This document shows, in pieces, positions 37,543 through 46,635 of a DNA stretch of 64,000 nt. The stretch comes from Haliea sp. (GTDB taxonomy: Bacteria; Pseudomonadota; Gammaproteobacteria; Pseudomonadales; Halieaceae), in NCBI GenBank assembly GCA_016704305.1, contig JADJAL010000027.1, positions 12,125 through 76,124 on the forward strand. Reading direction: 5' to 3'. Within the stretch, counting starts at the first letter, position 1. Each line of letters begins with the position of its first letter. Made by a program: the position numbers and the translations under genes. Under the pieces are notes generated by a model, which was not told the origin of the DNA, searched no databases, and worked only from the letters and a program-made list of their open reading frames with translations.

Positions 37543-37896
37543 CTACATTGTGTGTGTAGGACGATCTGATGAAAGGGAACCCGCCAGATGATTTTCGATC
37601 TTGGCGTTGGCGGCGGCGTCCTGCTCGCTGAACTGAACACCAATTCCAGCGGTGCGATTGCCCTGGGCACCGCGCGGCGTTACACAGACCACCTTACCGG
37701 ATATAGGTATCTTTTCCGATTCATCCATCAGTGTCAGTAACATAAAGACTTCATCACCAATCTCGTAAGTTTTGTTCGTGGGCACAAAAAGTCCGCCATT
37801 GTCCAAAAACGGCATATAGGCTGAATACAATACCGCTTTGTCTTTTATGGTTAACGACAGAATCCCATTTCTGCTGTTTTGTTTTGGATCATTCAT
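37543..37896 (-). CDS. pilZ: PilZ domain protein (type IV pilus type)
   Basis: 117 residues. The segment LSLTIKDKAVLYSAYMPFLDNGGLFVPTNKTYEIGDEVFMLLTLMDESEKIPISGKVV matches PilZ of pilus-bearing gammaproteobacteria. This type lacks the RxxxR motif needed to bind cyclic di-GMP and acts in pilus biogenesis by partner binding. The ATG overlaps the holB stop (ATGA), the conserved tmk-holB-pilZ order. The tatD gene that usually follows is missing. Confidence 0.9.
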   Translation of the reverse strand: MNDPKQNSRNGILSLTIKDKAVLYSAYMPFLDNGGLFVPTNKTYEIGDEVFMLLTLMDESEKIPISGKVVCVTPRGAQGNRTAGIGVQFSEQDAAANAKIENHLAGSLSSDRPTHTM

Positions 37897-38906
37897 AAAG
37901 TAGGTTCTCCAACTTGCTCAAGAATACTACCATCGGGAGTGTCGGCACCCAAACGTCTATGTATTTTCGAAAAAAGCGCTTCCATCAATAGTTGTTTACC
38001 GGGATTGGCCCCGGCACTGACTGACCGCCGCATTCGCGACACCTCGTCCAGCAGTTCAAACAGCAGCTGACCTCGCCGGGTGCGTAAGCGCGGAAGTGAT
38101 TGCGACCCCACAGCACGCTGTAAATCCACCGTCAGCGCTTCAAGAAATTCGCTGACCTCCATTTCACTCCAGGGCACATATGCCTGATGCACCGTGATGC
38201 GTCCAGCCAGTAATCCCTCGACGGACAATCGTCGCGCCTCCAACTCATCGGCGTTACCTCTGCATTCCAGTTCCCGCGCCAGCATGGGCAGCCCATCACT
38301 GAGCGAGAGGAGCGTCTCGCTTCGATCACGCTGGCCTGTCGTGCGGTCCAACCAATCCAGAGAGGTCTCTGTATCAGGCGTGGGGAGCCGTAGTATGTGG
38401 CATCGGGAACGGATGGTCGCTGGTATACCATGCATATGATCACACACCAACAGGATATAGGTATCCTTGGCAGGCTCTTCCAGCAATTTCAGCAATGCGT
38501 TGAATGCATTTACGTTCATGCTGTCTGCGGGCGAGAGCACGATAACTTTGCGCAGCCCGAAGCCGGCCGTCGTGTTGCTGAAGCGCAGCATATCCCGAAT
38601 CTGGTCGATTTTGATCACCCGGCTTTTCTCGCCGGGCGAGACCCAGCGGAAGTCGCCATGCCCACCGCTAGAGCTCAATTCACAGGCATGGCACGTGCCG
38701 CAATTCAGGGAACCCTCTGGTTGGGCGCAAAGCAGCAGCCTTGACAGCGCGATCGCGAACTGTGACTTGCCAGTATGCTGCCTGCCGACCAGCAGCAGCG
38801 CATGTGGCAGGCGTCCTGCGGCCAACTGCTGATTGAGTAAAGACCATTCCCGCGTATGCCAGGGTAGCGGAAGGCTGATTGCCGGCAGTTCACCCTGTTC
38901 ACTCAT
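37893..38906 (-). CDS. holB: DNA polymerase III subunit delta'
   Basis: Clamp-loader subunit, 337 residues. The P-loop region LLVGRQHTGKSQFA is degenerate, as usual for delta'. A zinc module is visible (NCGTCHACEL), and the SRC motif appears in TIRSRCHILRLPTP. It overlaps tmk by 4 nt upstream and pilZ by 4 nt downstream, so these three genes are tightly coupled. Confidence 0.92.
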   Translation of the reverse strand: MSEQGELPAISLPLPWHTREWSLLNQQLAAGRLPHALLLVGRQHTGKSQFAIALSRLLLCAQPEGSLNCGTCHACELSSSGGHGDFRWVSPGEKSRVIKIDQIRDMLRFSNTTAGFGLRKVIVLSPADSMNVNAFNALLKLLEEPAKDTYILLVCDHMHGIPATIRSRCHILRLPTPDTETSLDWLDRTTGQRDRSETLLSLSDGLPMLARELECRGNADELEARRLSVEGLLAGRITVHQAYVPWSEMEVSEFLEALTVDLQRAVGSQSLPRLRTRRGQLLFELLDEVSRMRRSVSAGANPGKQLLMEALFSKIHRRLGADTPDGSILEQVGEPTL

Positions 38907-39556
38907 GATTGCGCCGATCTGTGGATTTGTTTGGACAGAAGCTCTGTACCGACTTTCGCCAATGCCTGCTGCACGATAACGAGAGACTGGCTGGCGTCGA
39001 TTACGCGATAGCGGTCGCCGTGGACTTCTGCCTGCCGCAGATACGCTGATCGCACACGCTCAAAAAACGCGAGAGTCTCCTGCTCAAATCGATCCAGATC
39101 GCCGCGTTTTTGCGCTCGGCGCATACCTATGCTGACAGGCGCATCGAGAAGCAGCGTGAAATCCGGTCGCAAAGCGCCTTGCACCAAGGCCTCCAATTGC
39201 GCCACTGTCTCCCGTTTTACACCTCTGCCGCCACACTGGTACGCATAGGTGGCATCGGTAAATCTATCGCTAAGTACCCACTTCCCGGCTGCAAGCGCCG
39301 GTTCGATCAGCTCAGCAATATGTTGCGCACGCGCCGCGAAGATCAGCAACAGCTCCGCAGTGGGATCTACGGGTTCCTCGCGCAGCTGCAAAAGCAAATC
39401 ACGTATGTCCTCACCGAGACGTGTGCCACCTGGTTCTCGTGTAACGACTACATCGACACCGTTACCGCGCAGGAAATTCTCGAGAAATCCCAAGTTGGTA
39501 GATTTCCCTACCCCCTCACCGCCCTCCATATTAATGAAAAGACCTCTGCCACTCAT
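38903..39556 (-). CDS. tmk: thymidylate kinase
   Basis: Phosphorylates dTMP to dTDP. 217 residues from the ATG at 39556. P-loop FINMEGGEGVGKST, substrate motif TREPGGTRLGE with the DR motif in LSDRFTDATYAYQCGGRG. An upstream start (39721) would lie wholly in mltG and was rejected. It begins one nucleotide after the mltG stop. Confidence 0.95.
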   Translation of the reverse strand: MSGRGLFINMEGGEGVGKSTNLGFLENFLRGNGVDVVVTREPGGTRLGEDIRDLLLQLREEPVDPTAELLLIFAARAQHIAELIEPALAAGKWVLSDRFTDATYAYQCGGRGVKRETVAQLEALVQGALRPDFTLLLDAPVSIGMRRAQKRGDLDRFEQETLAFFERVRSAYLRQAEVHGDRYRVIDASQSLVIVQQALAKVGTELLSKQIHRSAQS

Positions 39557-39557
39557 G

Positions 39558-40589
39558 CTAGGGAGAACTCCCGGGCGCAGAGCGGTAGTTCTTCCTGCGC
39601 TGCAGTTGATATTCGCGCACGGCTCGATTGTGTTCGCCCAGAGTATCGCTAAAGATGTGACCACCATCACCGCGCGCGACAAAATACAGCGCGGTACCAG
39701 CTTCCGGGTGTAATGCCGCATGAATGGCAGCCCGCCCCGGCAGTGCTATCGGCGTGGGCGGTAGACCAGTAAGGCGATATGTGTTGTAGGCATTGCTGTC
39801 CTCCGTGAGATGACTGCGTTGCAGGTTGCCATTGAACGCATCACCCAGGCCATAGATAACTGTTGGATCAGTCTGCAGCAACATATCTTGTTGCAGCCGA
39901 CGGATGAACACACCTGAAATCCGGGTTCGCTCTTCAGGAAGCCCGGTTTCCCGTTCTATGATTGACGCCATGATCAATGCCTCGTAGGGCGTCTCATAGG
40001 GCAAGGGCTGTGAGCGCTGATGCCACTCCTCGTCAAGCACTGCTAGCATGGCCGTGTGAGCGCGCTGCAAAATACTAATATCGGTATCACCGCGCGCATA
40101 GCTGTACGTGTCGGGAAAAAACAGGCCTTCCGGATGCGATTCGGGCTGAATCAATTCGAGAATCCTGGCGTCCTGCGGACCTGTAAGCGTACTCGTGAGA
40201 TGCTTCTGGCGGGCGAGAATATCGAGTGCCATCGCCAGTGTTATGCCCTCTGGCAAGGTGACTGCGTATTGAATAACGTCCCCCCTTTGCAACTGCATCA
40301 GCAGTGATTCTGCGGTTGAATTTTGCGGCAACAAGTATTCGCCCTGCTTGATTTGTTGATCCAATCCCGTCCATCTGCCATACAGCGTGACCATGTGCGG
40401 GCACGCCAACACTCCAGCGCTGTACAGTGTATCGACTACCTTGCTCAGGGAGTCACCCTGCTCGACGACAAATCTAAATCCATCCTCCGAAATGAGTAAT
40501 GGCGCAGCCCAGCGGTGCCGCAACTCGCCAACGCCGAAAGCAGTCACTACGGCCAAGGCGAGAAAAAATACAACCAACCGCTCTCTCAT
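39558..40589 (-). CDS. mltG: endolytic murein transglycosylase MltG
   Basis: Inner-membrane enzyme that cuts nascent glycan strands and sets their length (YceG family). 343 residues from the ATG at 40589. One N-terminal transmembrane helix (VVFFLALAVVTAFGVG), a LysM-like region (VEQGDSLSKVV), then the catalytic domain with Glu in SIIERETG and LQTDPTVIYGLG. The start overlaps the pabC stop (ATGA). Confidence 0.94.
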   Translation of the reverse strand: MRERLVVFFLALAVVTAFGVGELRHRWAAPLLISEDGFRFVVEQGDSLSKVVDTLYSAGVLACPHMVTLYGRWTGLDQQIKQGEYLLPQNSTAESLLMQLQRGDVIQYAVTLPEGITLAMALDILARQKHLTSTLTGPQDARILELIQPESHPEGLFFPDTYSYARGDTDISILQRAHTAMLAVLDEEWHQRSQPLPYETPYEALIMASIIERETGLPEERTRISGVFIRRLQQDMLLQTDPTVIYGLGDAFNGNLQRSHLTEDSNAYNTYRLTGLPPTPIALPGRAAIHAALHPEAGTALYFVARGDGGHIFSDTLGEHNRAVREYQLQRRKNYRSAPGSSP

Positions 40590-41422
40590 GACAGATCTTC
40601 CAGGTAGCGACGAAAAAGTGCATCGCATACGTCGTGATTGTCCCAATACCGGTCGCCCAACCTGCCGACCGGTCGCACGGTTTGCAAGCTGTTACTATAA
40701 AACACTTCCTCAGAGCTTTGCAGATCAGGTAGCGTCACCCTCGCTTCGCGCACCTGAAGGCCGATGGCTGGAGCCCACTTCTCGATGATCATTCTGCGCC
40801 TCGTGCCGGCGACACCACAGTCAACCAGCAACGGCGTCAACAATTCGCCTGCACGGACCAGGAAAATATTTCCGGCAATCACTGACACCAATTGTTCTGC
40901 CTGATCCAGCAAGAAGCACTCATCGACCTGTTCCGCCTGCGCTTGCTGCGCGGCCAATACCTGCTCCAGGCGATTCATGTGCTTGATCTGTGCCAGTGCC
41001 GGCTGCGCTGCCAGACGGATAGTTGCCACAGTCAGTGTCGCGGCTGGGGACATTTTCGTGCAATCGCGTTCCATGGGAGTAACGCAGATGAGGATACGTG
41101 GATGTTGATGCTGCGCCGGCGCATAACCACGCGGCCCTGGAGCCCTTATGACGCTCAGGCGCATCACCGCCCAGGGACTTGCCGTGTTAAGCTTGGCAGG
41201 ACCTGTTTCGACTTGTCGTTGGGCCGCTGGGCGGCAGTCCGGCATAGCGAGCGCTTTCAGGCCGCGCCCCAGCCGCGTGAGGTGCATACCCAGGAACAGT
41301 GGATGGCCACGTTGGAGCAATAGAGTTTCAAACACGCCATCACCAAAATCGACGCTGCGATCAGGAAGTGGAAGTGCTTTAATCGATGTGCCATCAAGCC
41401 AAAACGCGGATTCTTGTGACAC
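40586..41422 (-). CDS. pabC: aminodeoxychorismate lyase
   Basis: PLP enzyme making 4-aminobenzoate for folate. 278 residues, fold type IV. DRSVDFGDGVFETLLLQRG is the family opening, and the Schiff-base Lys lies in IKHMNRLEQVLA. The C-terminal region (RRRMIIEKWAP ... EVFYSNSLQTVRPV) fits. Located between fabF and mltG as in most gammaproteobacteria; 4-nt overlap with mltG. Confidence 0.92.
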   Translation of the reverse strand: MSQESAFWLDGTSIKALPLPDRSVDFGDGVFETLLLQRGHPLFLGMHLTRLGRGLKALAMPDCRPAAQRQVETGPAKLNTASPWAVMRLSVIRAPGPRGYAPAQHQHPRILICVTPMERDCTKMSPAATLTVATIRLAAQPALAQIKHMNRLEQVLAAQQAQAEQVDECFLLDQAEQLVSVIAGNIFLVRAGELLTPLLVDCGVAGTRRRMIIEKWAPAIGLQVREARVTLPDLQSSEEVFYSNSLQTVRPVGRLGDRYWDNHDVCDALFRRYLEDLS

Positions 41423-41433
41423 GAAAAGCGTGG

Positions 41434-42675
41434 TCAGTCAGCTTTGCTGAACAGTAATGAGCCGTTGGTTCCACCAAAACCAAAGGAGTTGGACAGCACA
41501 CTGTGTATCGAGCGTTCCTGCGCTGTATTCGGAACATAGTTCAGGTTACAGCCCTCGTCCGGGTTGTCGAGATTAATGGTCGGAGGAGCAACCTGATCGC
41601 GCAACGCCAAAATCGAAAAAATCGCCTCAACTGCGCCAGCAGCGCCTAACAAATGACCGATCATGGATTTTGTGGAACTTACCGCAACCTGTGCTGCTGC
41701 ACTGCCGAGAACGGCCTCTATCGCGCGACTCTCAGCCAGATCTCCCGCATGAGTAGAAGTACCGTGTGCATTGATGTAGTTGATCTTATCGAGTGGAATA
41801 CCGGCATCCTTGAGAGCATTGCGCATGGAGGCTGCCGCTCCCCTGCCATCTTCCGGGGGAAGTGTCATGTGGTATGCGTCGCCGCTCATCCCGAAGCCGC
41901 AAACCTCTGCATAAATTTTGGCGCCGCGGGCTTTTGCAGATTCGTACTCCTCTAGCATGACAACCCCTGCACCGTCACCCAGCACGAATCCGTCGCGGTC
42001 CCTATCCCACGGTCGAGAGGCCCTCTCCGGATCATCATTGCGCGTGGACAGAGCTCGTGCCGCAGCAAAGCCGCCGAGGCCAACGGGAGTTGTCGCCATT
42101 TCAGCGCCTCCCACCAGCATCGCATCAGCGTCGCCTAATGCAATCAATCTGGCGCCCAAACCGATATTGTGTGTGCCCGAGGTACAGGCAGTGACTACCG
42201 CGAGGTTTTGTCCCTGCAAGTTATATTTTACCGAGAGATTGCCAGATATCATGTTTATGATAGAACCAGGCACGAAAAACGGTGATATTTTGCGGGGGCC
42301 GGATTCCCTGATTATCTCGGAATTCTTTTCAATCTGGCCGATGCCACCAATACCTGACCCGATGGAGCAGCCAATGCGTGACGCGTTCTCCTCCGTCACC
42401 TCCAGCCCGCTATCTTGCATGGCCTGAATACCTGCGACCATGCCGTACTGAACAAATACATCCTGTATACGCGATTCTTTGGCAGACAGGTACTGGGAAA
42501 TATCAAAACCCTTCACACTGGCACTGAACTGGGTTGTGTAAGCTGAAACATCGAAGCTTTCGATTAGAGCGGCACCACTTGTCCCCGCAAGTATGTTCGC
42601 CCATGTCTCATTCACCGTGCGACCCACAGGAGTTACCATTCCCAGACCAGTTACGACGACTCTTCTGCCAATCAA
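41434..42675 (-). CDS. fabF: beta-ketoacyl-ACP synthase II
   Basis: Elongating condensing enzyme of fatty acid synthesis. 413 residues. The catalytic triad is visible: Cys164 (VTACTSGTHNIG), His in NAHGTSTHAGD and His in STKSMIGHLLGAAGAVEA. The start MIGRRVVVTGLGMVTPVG is the family N-terminus. It is 96 bp downstream of acpP and 11 bp upstream of pabC. Confidence 0.97.
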   Translation of the reverse strand: MIGRRVVVTGLGMVTPVGRTVNETWANILAGTSGAALIESFDVSAYTTQFSASVKGFDISQYLSAKESRIQDVFVQYGMVAGIQAMQDSGLEVTEENASRIGCSIGSGIGGIGQIEKNSEIIRESGPRKISPFFVPGSIINMISGNLSVKYNLQGQNLAVVTACTSGTHNIGLGARLIALGDADAMLVGGAEMATTPVGLGGFAAARALSTRNDDPERASRPWDRDRDGFVLGDGAGVVMLEEYESAKARGAKIYAEVCGFGMSGDAYHMTLPPEDGRGAAASMRNALKDAGIPLDKINYINAHGTSTHAGDLAESRAIEAVLGSAAAQVAVSSTKSMIGHLLGAAGAVEAIFSILALRDQVAPPTINLDNPDEGCNLNYVPNTAQERSIHSVLSNSFGFGGTNGSLLFSKAD

Positions 42676-42771
42676 ACAGCTAACTCCTCTGCGGTTTGCA
42701 CGCTATACCGTTGTAAAAAAGAAAAGCCGCTCTATTTAAATAGAAACGGCTTCTCGAAACGAAAGTATAGA

Positions 42772-43008
42772 TCAGGCGAGATTGTTATTGATGTACTCAA
42801 TAGCCAGCGCCACAGTTGTCATCTTCTCTGCCTCTTCATCGGGGATTTCCGTTTCGAATTCTTCTTCAAGAGCCATTACCAGTTCTACTGTATCGAGCGA
42901 GTCCGCGCCCAAGTCTTCCACGAAAGACGCTCCTGTTTGCACTTCTTCTTCTTTGACGCCAAGTTGCTCAGCCACGATCTTCTTAACGCGTTCTTCGATG
43001 CTGCTCAT
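42772..43008 (-). CDS. acpP: acyl carrier protein
   Basis: 78 acidic residues carrying the growing acyl chain. Ser37 in LGADSLDTVEL is the phosphopantetheine site. Standard place between fabG and fabF. The 146-bp gap upstream probably holds its own promoter, as ACP is needed in excess. Confidence 0.98.
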   Translation of the reverse strand: MSSIEERVKKIVAEQLGVKEEEVQTGASFVEDLGADSLDTVELVMALEEEFETEIPDEEAEKMTTVALAIEYINNNLA

Positions 43009-43154
43009 TTTGTTTGCTACTCCTGAGGTATTTAGTACTAATTTCTGCCCGATTAAACGGTCTGAGCGCGCAGTTTACTCTGTTTTCCCGGCGAGTAATA
43101 AATTTTTTTTGGCGCCCTTGGGCATACCGGGGTTAGTCTATAGTTATCAAATAT

Positions 43155-43898
43155 TTATGCCATATGCATGCCGCCATTTATATGTACAGTTTCTCCCGTA
43201 ATATAGCCTGCAATATCACTACATAAAAAACTCACCAGGGCGGCAATTTCTGCCGGTGTGCCGAGTCGGCCAAGCGGGATTTGCCCCTGCAGTAAATCAC
43301 GTTGATCGTCGGGTAACTTCCGCGTCATGTCCGTATCGATAAAACCTGGTGCGACACAATTGACTGTAATAGATCGGGAACCCAGTTCTCGTGCCAGCGC
43401 TCGGGAAAATCCCTCAGCACCCGCCTTGCTGGCTGCGTAGTTGCTCTGGCCTACGTTTCCCATGGCCCCCACCACTGAGGTGATGTTCACAATCCGGCCC
43501 CAGCGAGCTTTTGTCATGCCTCTTACGCACGCTTTGCTGACGCGATAGACAGAGCTCAGATTGGTGTCTACCACATCTTGCCATTCCTCTTCTTTCATGC
43601 GCATCAGTATGTTGTCTTTGGTAATTCCTGCGTTATTGACCAAAACCAAAGGGGCACCGTATTGCTCCGTAATTTCATTAACTACAAGCGATACGCTGGC
43701 CTGGTCGGCGACGTTCAAAGTCATTCCACGTCCGGCAAAACCATCCTGTGCCAGATAAGCGGTAATAGCCTCGGCGCCCTCGATGGTGGTTGCCGTTCCT
43801 ACCACCACATAACCATCACCAGCCAATGCTCTCGCGATTGCTTTCCCGATACCGCGGCTGGCACCGGTCACAAGCGCTACTCGTGGCTCCGTTGACAT
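43155..43898 (-). CDS. fabG: 3-oxoacyl-ACP reductase
   Basis: NADPH-dependent SDR enzyme of fatty acid elongation. 247 residues: TGASRGIGKAIA (cofactor), NNAGITKDN, ITSVVGAMGNVGQSNYAASKAG (Ser-Tyr-Lys), and PGFIDTDMT. It begins 16 nt after fabD. Confidence 0.97.
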   Translation of the reverse strand: MSTEPRVALVTGASRGIGKAIARALAGDGYVVVGTATTIEGAEAITAYLAQDGFAGRGMTLNVADQASVSLVVNEITEQYGAPLVLVNNAGITKDNILMRMKEEEWQDVVDTNLSSVYRVSKACVRGMTKARWGRIVNITSVVGAMGNVGQSNYAASKAGAEGFSRALARELGSRSITVNCVAPGFIDTDMTRKLPDDQRDLLQGQIPLGRLGTPAEIAALVSFLCSDIAGYITGETVHINGGMHMA

Positions 43899-43913
43899 GC
43901 TGTAACCTCCCCT

Positions 43914-44865
43914 CTACTGATGCAGTTGTTTTGAAGTCGCGGTGAGCGATTGGGGCTCTTCCAGCGAATGACACTGAAGTGATTTATCAATCCGCCGATT
44001 CAGCCCGCTGAGGACATTGCCAGGGCCACACTCGACGATGTGAGACGCTCCTGCCTGGATTATGGTCTGGACACAACTGGTCCACCGCACAGGACTGTAA
44101 ATTTGTTCCACCAATAATTTGCGTATGTTGTTTGGATCAGGCTCAGTCGCTGCGTGCACGTTGTGCACCACGGGGATCTGCGGCACTGAGATGCGAATGG
44201 TGGAGAGCACGTCCTCCAACTGCTCGCCCGCCGGCTTCATCAATACGGTATGAAAAGGGTGCGCTGACGGGTAATGGCAGAGCCCTTTTCGCCCCTGCTT
44301 CCTTCAATGCAATGATAGCCGCCTCGACTGCAGCCTTGTGGCCCGCTATCACAACCTGTCCGGGGGAATTAAAGTTAACAGCAGATACCACGCCATGCGT
44401 ATCACTGGTCATCTGTTCACAGATGCGATTAATAACAGCATCTTCCAGACCTAATATCGCCGCCATGGCGCCTTGACCTACAGGCACTGCAGTTTGCATA
44501 AACTGACCGCGCTTGCGCACCAGTTTCACAGCATCACCAAACTCCAGTGCGCCAGCGCACACCAACGCTGAAAATTCACCCAGACTGTGACCCGCCATGA
44601 TGCCCGGCTGGACATCCGTTTCTGACCGCCAGGCTCGCCAGAGCGCAACACTGGATGTCAGGAGCACGGGCTGGGTTGTTTCAGTAAGATTCAGCGCCTC
44701 CTGTGGACCTTGCTGCAACAGCGCCCACATATCGTATCCGAGCTCCTGGGAAGCTTCTGTGAACGTCTCTCGCACAACGTCAAAGTGCTGATGTGCAGCG
44801 GCCAGCATTCCGACTTGCTGCGAACCCTGGCCGGGAAAAACAAATGCGATCGAGTTATTCACCAT
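43914..44865 (-). CDS. fabD: malonyl-CoA:ACP transacylase (one frameshift)
   Basis: Loads malonyl onto ACP. FVFPGQGSQ opens the protein; the nucleophile Ser94 lies in GHSLGEFSAL; the C-terminal part ends HIVECGPGNVLSGLNRR. The frame breaks at the run 44253-44256 (one extra base). Corrected, the joint reads SAPFHTVLMKPAGE, which includes the catalytic His, and the product is 316 residues. As the gene is normally essential, a true break is unlikely. Confidence 0.95.
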
Positions 44866-45160
44866 GGTGTTTCGTCCAAGTTCACTCTACAGAGCCATGT
44901 TTGCATTCTGTCAGCAGTGGCCTGGTGACGGGACCGCGCAGATGCACGACAGGCGTCCAGTGCATGCGGCACCGCAATGCAGGTGCAACCCTGCCAGCTA
45001 AAGATTAAGGGCATAGTTTGATGGATGGAGCCGTGAAGTATGCTCAACGCTCGCATCGAGAACCGAGAGAGCGCATGCGGAGACGAAGTCTCCGCTAACT
45101 GTATGTCCCGCCTGACCCGTTGGGATCAATGCCGGTTGACTTCTGCGTAAATGCGCCAGG
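44866..45160. other. gap between fabD and rpmF where plsX is normally found
   Basis: 295 bp with no gene that I can support in any frame. plsX (and sometimes fabH) occupies this place in most gammaproteobacteria. A small hairpin (GGAGAC/GTCTCC near 45080-45094) lacks a T-run. I see no convincing plsX remnant. Confidence 0.5.
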
Positions 45161-45343
45161 TCAGTCGTCGTTACCCGTATCGATGACTTTTTTACCACGA
45201 TAAAAACCGTCTGCGGTAACGTGATGTCTCAGGTGACTCTCGCCTGAAGTCTGGTCAACAGACAGCGTGGGTCCGCGCAGTGCATCATGCGAGCGACGCA
45301 TACCGCGGCGTGAGCGGGTCTTTTTACTTTTCTGTACTGCCAT
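45161..45343 (-). CDS. rpmF: 50S ribosomal protein L32
   Basis: 60 residues, opening MAVQKSKKTRSRRGMRRSHDA, the universal L32 start. No zinc-ribbon cysteines are present, so this is the C-minus form. AGGAG lies upstream of the ATG. Co-directional with yceD, 11 nt downstream of it. Confidence 0.96.
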   Translation of the reverse strand: MAVQKSKKTRSRRGMRRSHDALRGPTLSVDQTSGESHLRHHVTADGFYRGKKVIDTGNDD

Positions 45344-45354
45344 TGTTCATACTC

Positions 45355-45888
45355 CTAGTGCTTATTGCCGGGCTTTAATTGCGCCAGCACGTTGAACGGG
45401 TTGGGCTTGTCGTCGCCAGTCTCCTGATAAGAGATCGGATCACTAAAAGCCGCAATTTCCAGTTTGCAATCTTCAGTTTCGTGATAGCTGTAAGGAGGCA
45501 AGGCCAGGATAAGTTCCTCCTCCACGACGTCCCACAAGTTACACGGTCCATCAGTAACGACCAATGAATCCAGTTGCTTTGGAACATGCGCAGCTTCTTC
45601 ATCGGTCCAAACTATCGCCAGCGTACTTTCACTGGACAAGTGCGTAGGCATACTTTCAAGGCAGCGCTGGCACGTCACCACAACATCCGCCACAATTGCC
45701 ACGCGCATCAGGTACCTGTGCTCTTCGTCACGCGAGAAGTGAATTTCAGCCGAAATTGCACCTTCGTCGCCTGCCAGAAGCGGCCGGAAACGCTTCAAAT
45801 CCAGTGGTTTCAGGACTCCGCTGACAGCGACACCACGCACCGCTGCCTGGCGTACTTCCAGCATGAGGGGTAGAGTCGTGGTCAACAT
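45355..45888 (-). CDS. yceD: YceD family protein (DUF177), 23S rRNA accumulation factor
   Basis: 177 residues with the family CQRCLE motif (about residues 73-78) and an acidic C-terminus ending NPFNVLAQLKPG. YceD is conserved with rpmF and is needed for normal 23S rRNA levels. It is divergent from the maf gene. Confidence 0.9.
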   Translation of the reverse strand: MLTTTLPLMLEVRQAAVRGVAVSGVLKPLDLKRFRPLLAGDEGAISAEIHFSRDEEHRYLMRVAIVADVVVTCQRCLESMPTHLSSESTLAIVWTDEEAAHVPKQLDSLVVTDGPCNLWDVVEEELILALPPYSYHETEDCKLEIAAFSDPISYQETGDDKPNPFNVLAQLKPGNKH

Positions 45889-45981
45889 AGGCGCGCATCA
45901 TAGGTGCGCACTGCCCCTTTGTCAAAAAAATCTTTAGAATACAAGCAGTTCTCGCAACGGTTCGTTGAACTGGCCAGGCTC

Positions 45982-46563
45982 ATGGAAATAATACTCGCAT
46001 CGACATCACCTTATCGCCGGGCGCTGCTTGAACGCCTTCAGGTTAAATTTCAATGTATTCCACCCTGTGTGGCGGAAGACGCTGTCGCCGGAGAGACGCC
46101 CGCCGGTATGGCTGAACGACTCGCACGGTCAAAAGCGCAGGCAGTTGCCAGTCTCCATCCTCGCGCATTGGTTATCGGCAGCGATCAGGTAGCGGCGATT
46201 GATGATGAGGTCTTCGGGAAACCGGGCAACTTCGAGAACGCGAAAATTCAATTGCGCGCCAGCTCACGCAGGGAAGTTCGCTTTTATACTGCAGTCACTC
46301 TGATTTGTCCGGACAGGGCACTGGAGCGGTCGCATGTGGAACTGTTCAGCGTGCATTTTCGAACGCTCTCGGACGCACAGATTGCGAACTACCTCCAGCG
46401 AGAACAACCCTACGATTGCGCCGGTAGCTTCAAGGTTGAGGGTCTGGGTATCGCGCTATTCGAGAAGTTGGTGGGTGACGACCCTACCAGCCTTGAGGGT
46501 TTGCCACTTATCAAGCTGAGTAAGCTACTAGCAGACGCGGGTGTCGATGTACTGGCGAGGTAG
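45982..46563 (+). CDS. Maf-family nucleoside triphosphate pyrophosphatase (YceF type)
   Basis: Hydrolyses modified nucleotides; the YceF subgroup prefers 7-methyl-GTP. 193 residues: ILASTSPYRRALLERL, VIGSDQVA, FGKPGNFENA and YDCAGSFKVEGLG. The SDQV and YDCAGSFK motifs favour the YceF (m7GTP) subgroup over the dTTP/UTP type. The ATG at 45982 was preferred over an upstream start at 45904. In related genomes maf lies on the same strand as yceD; here it is divergent. Confidence 0.88.
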   Translation: MEIILASTSPYRRALLERLQVKFQCIPPCVAEDAVAGETPAGMAERLARSKAQAVASLHPRALVIGSDQVAAIDDEVFGKPGNFENAKIQLRASSRREVRFYTAVTLICPDRALERSHVELFSVHFRTLSDAQIANYLQREQPYDCAGSFKVEGLGIALFEKLVGDDPTSLEGLPLIKLSKLLADAGVDVLAR

Positions 46564-46635
46564 GGACCGCTAACGGTATTCGACAGCCCCCTTCGTATGC
46601 TTACCTTTATAAATTCAATAATCCTTTAGATACAA

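Noticed and set aside
44866..45160. Decayed remnant of plsX between rpmF and fabD
   Set aside because: A GDF-like triplet in one minus frame is the only resemblance; no longer match to PlsX in any frame.
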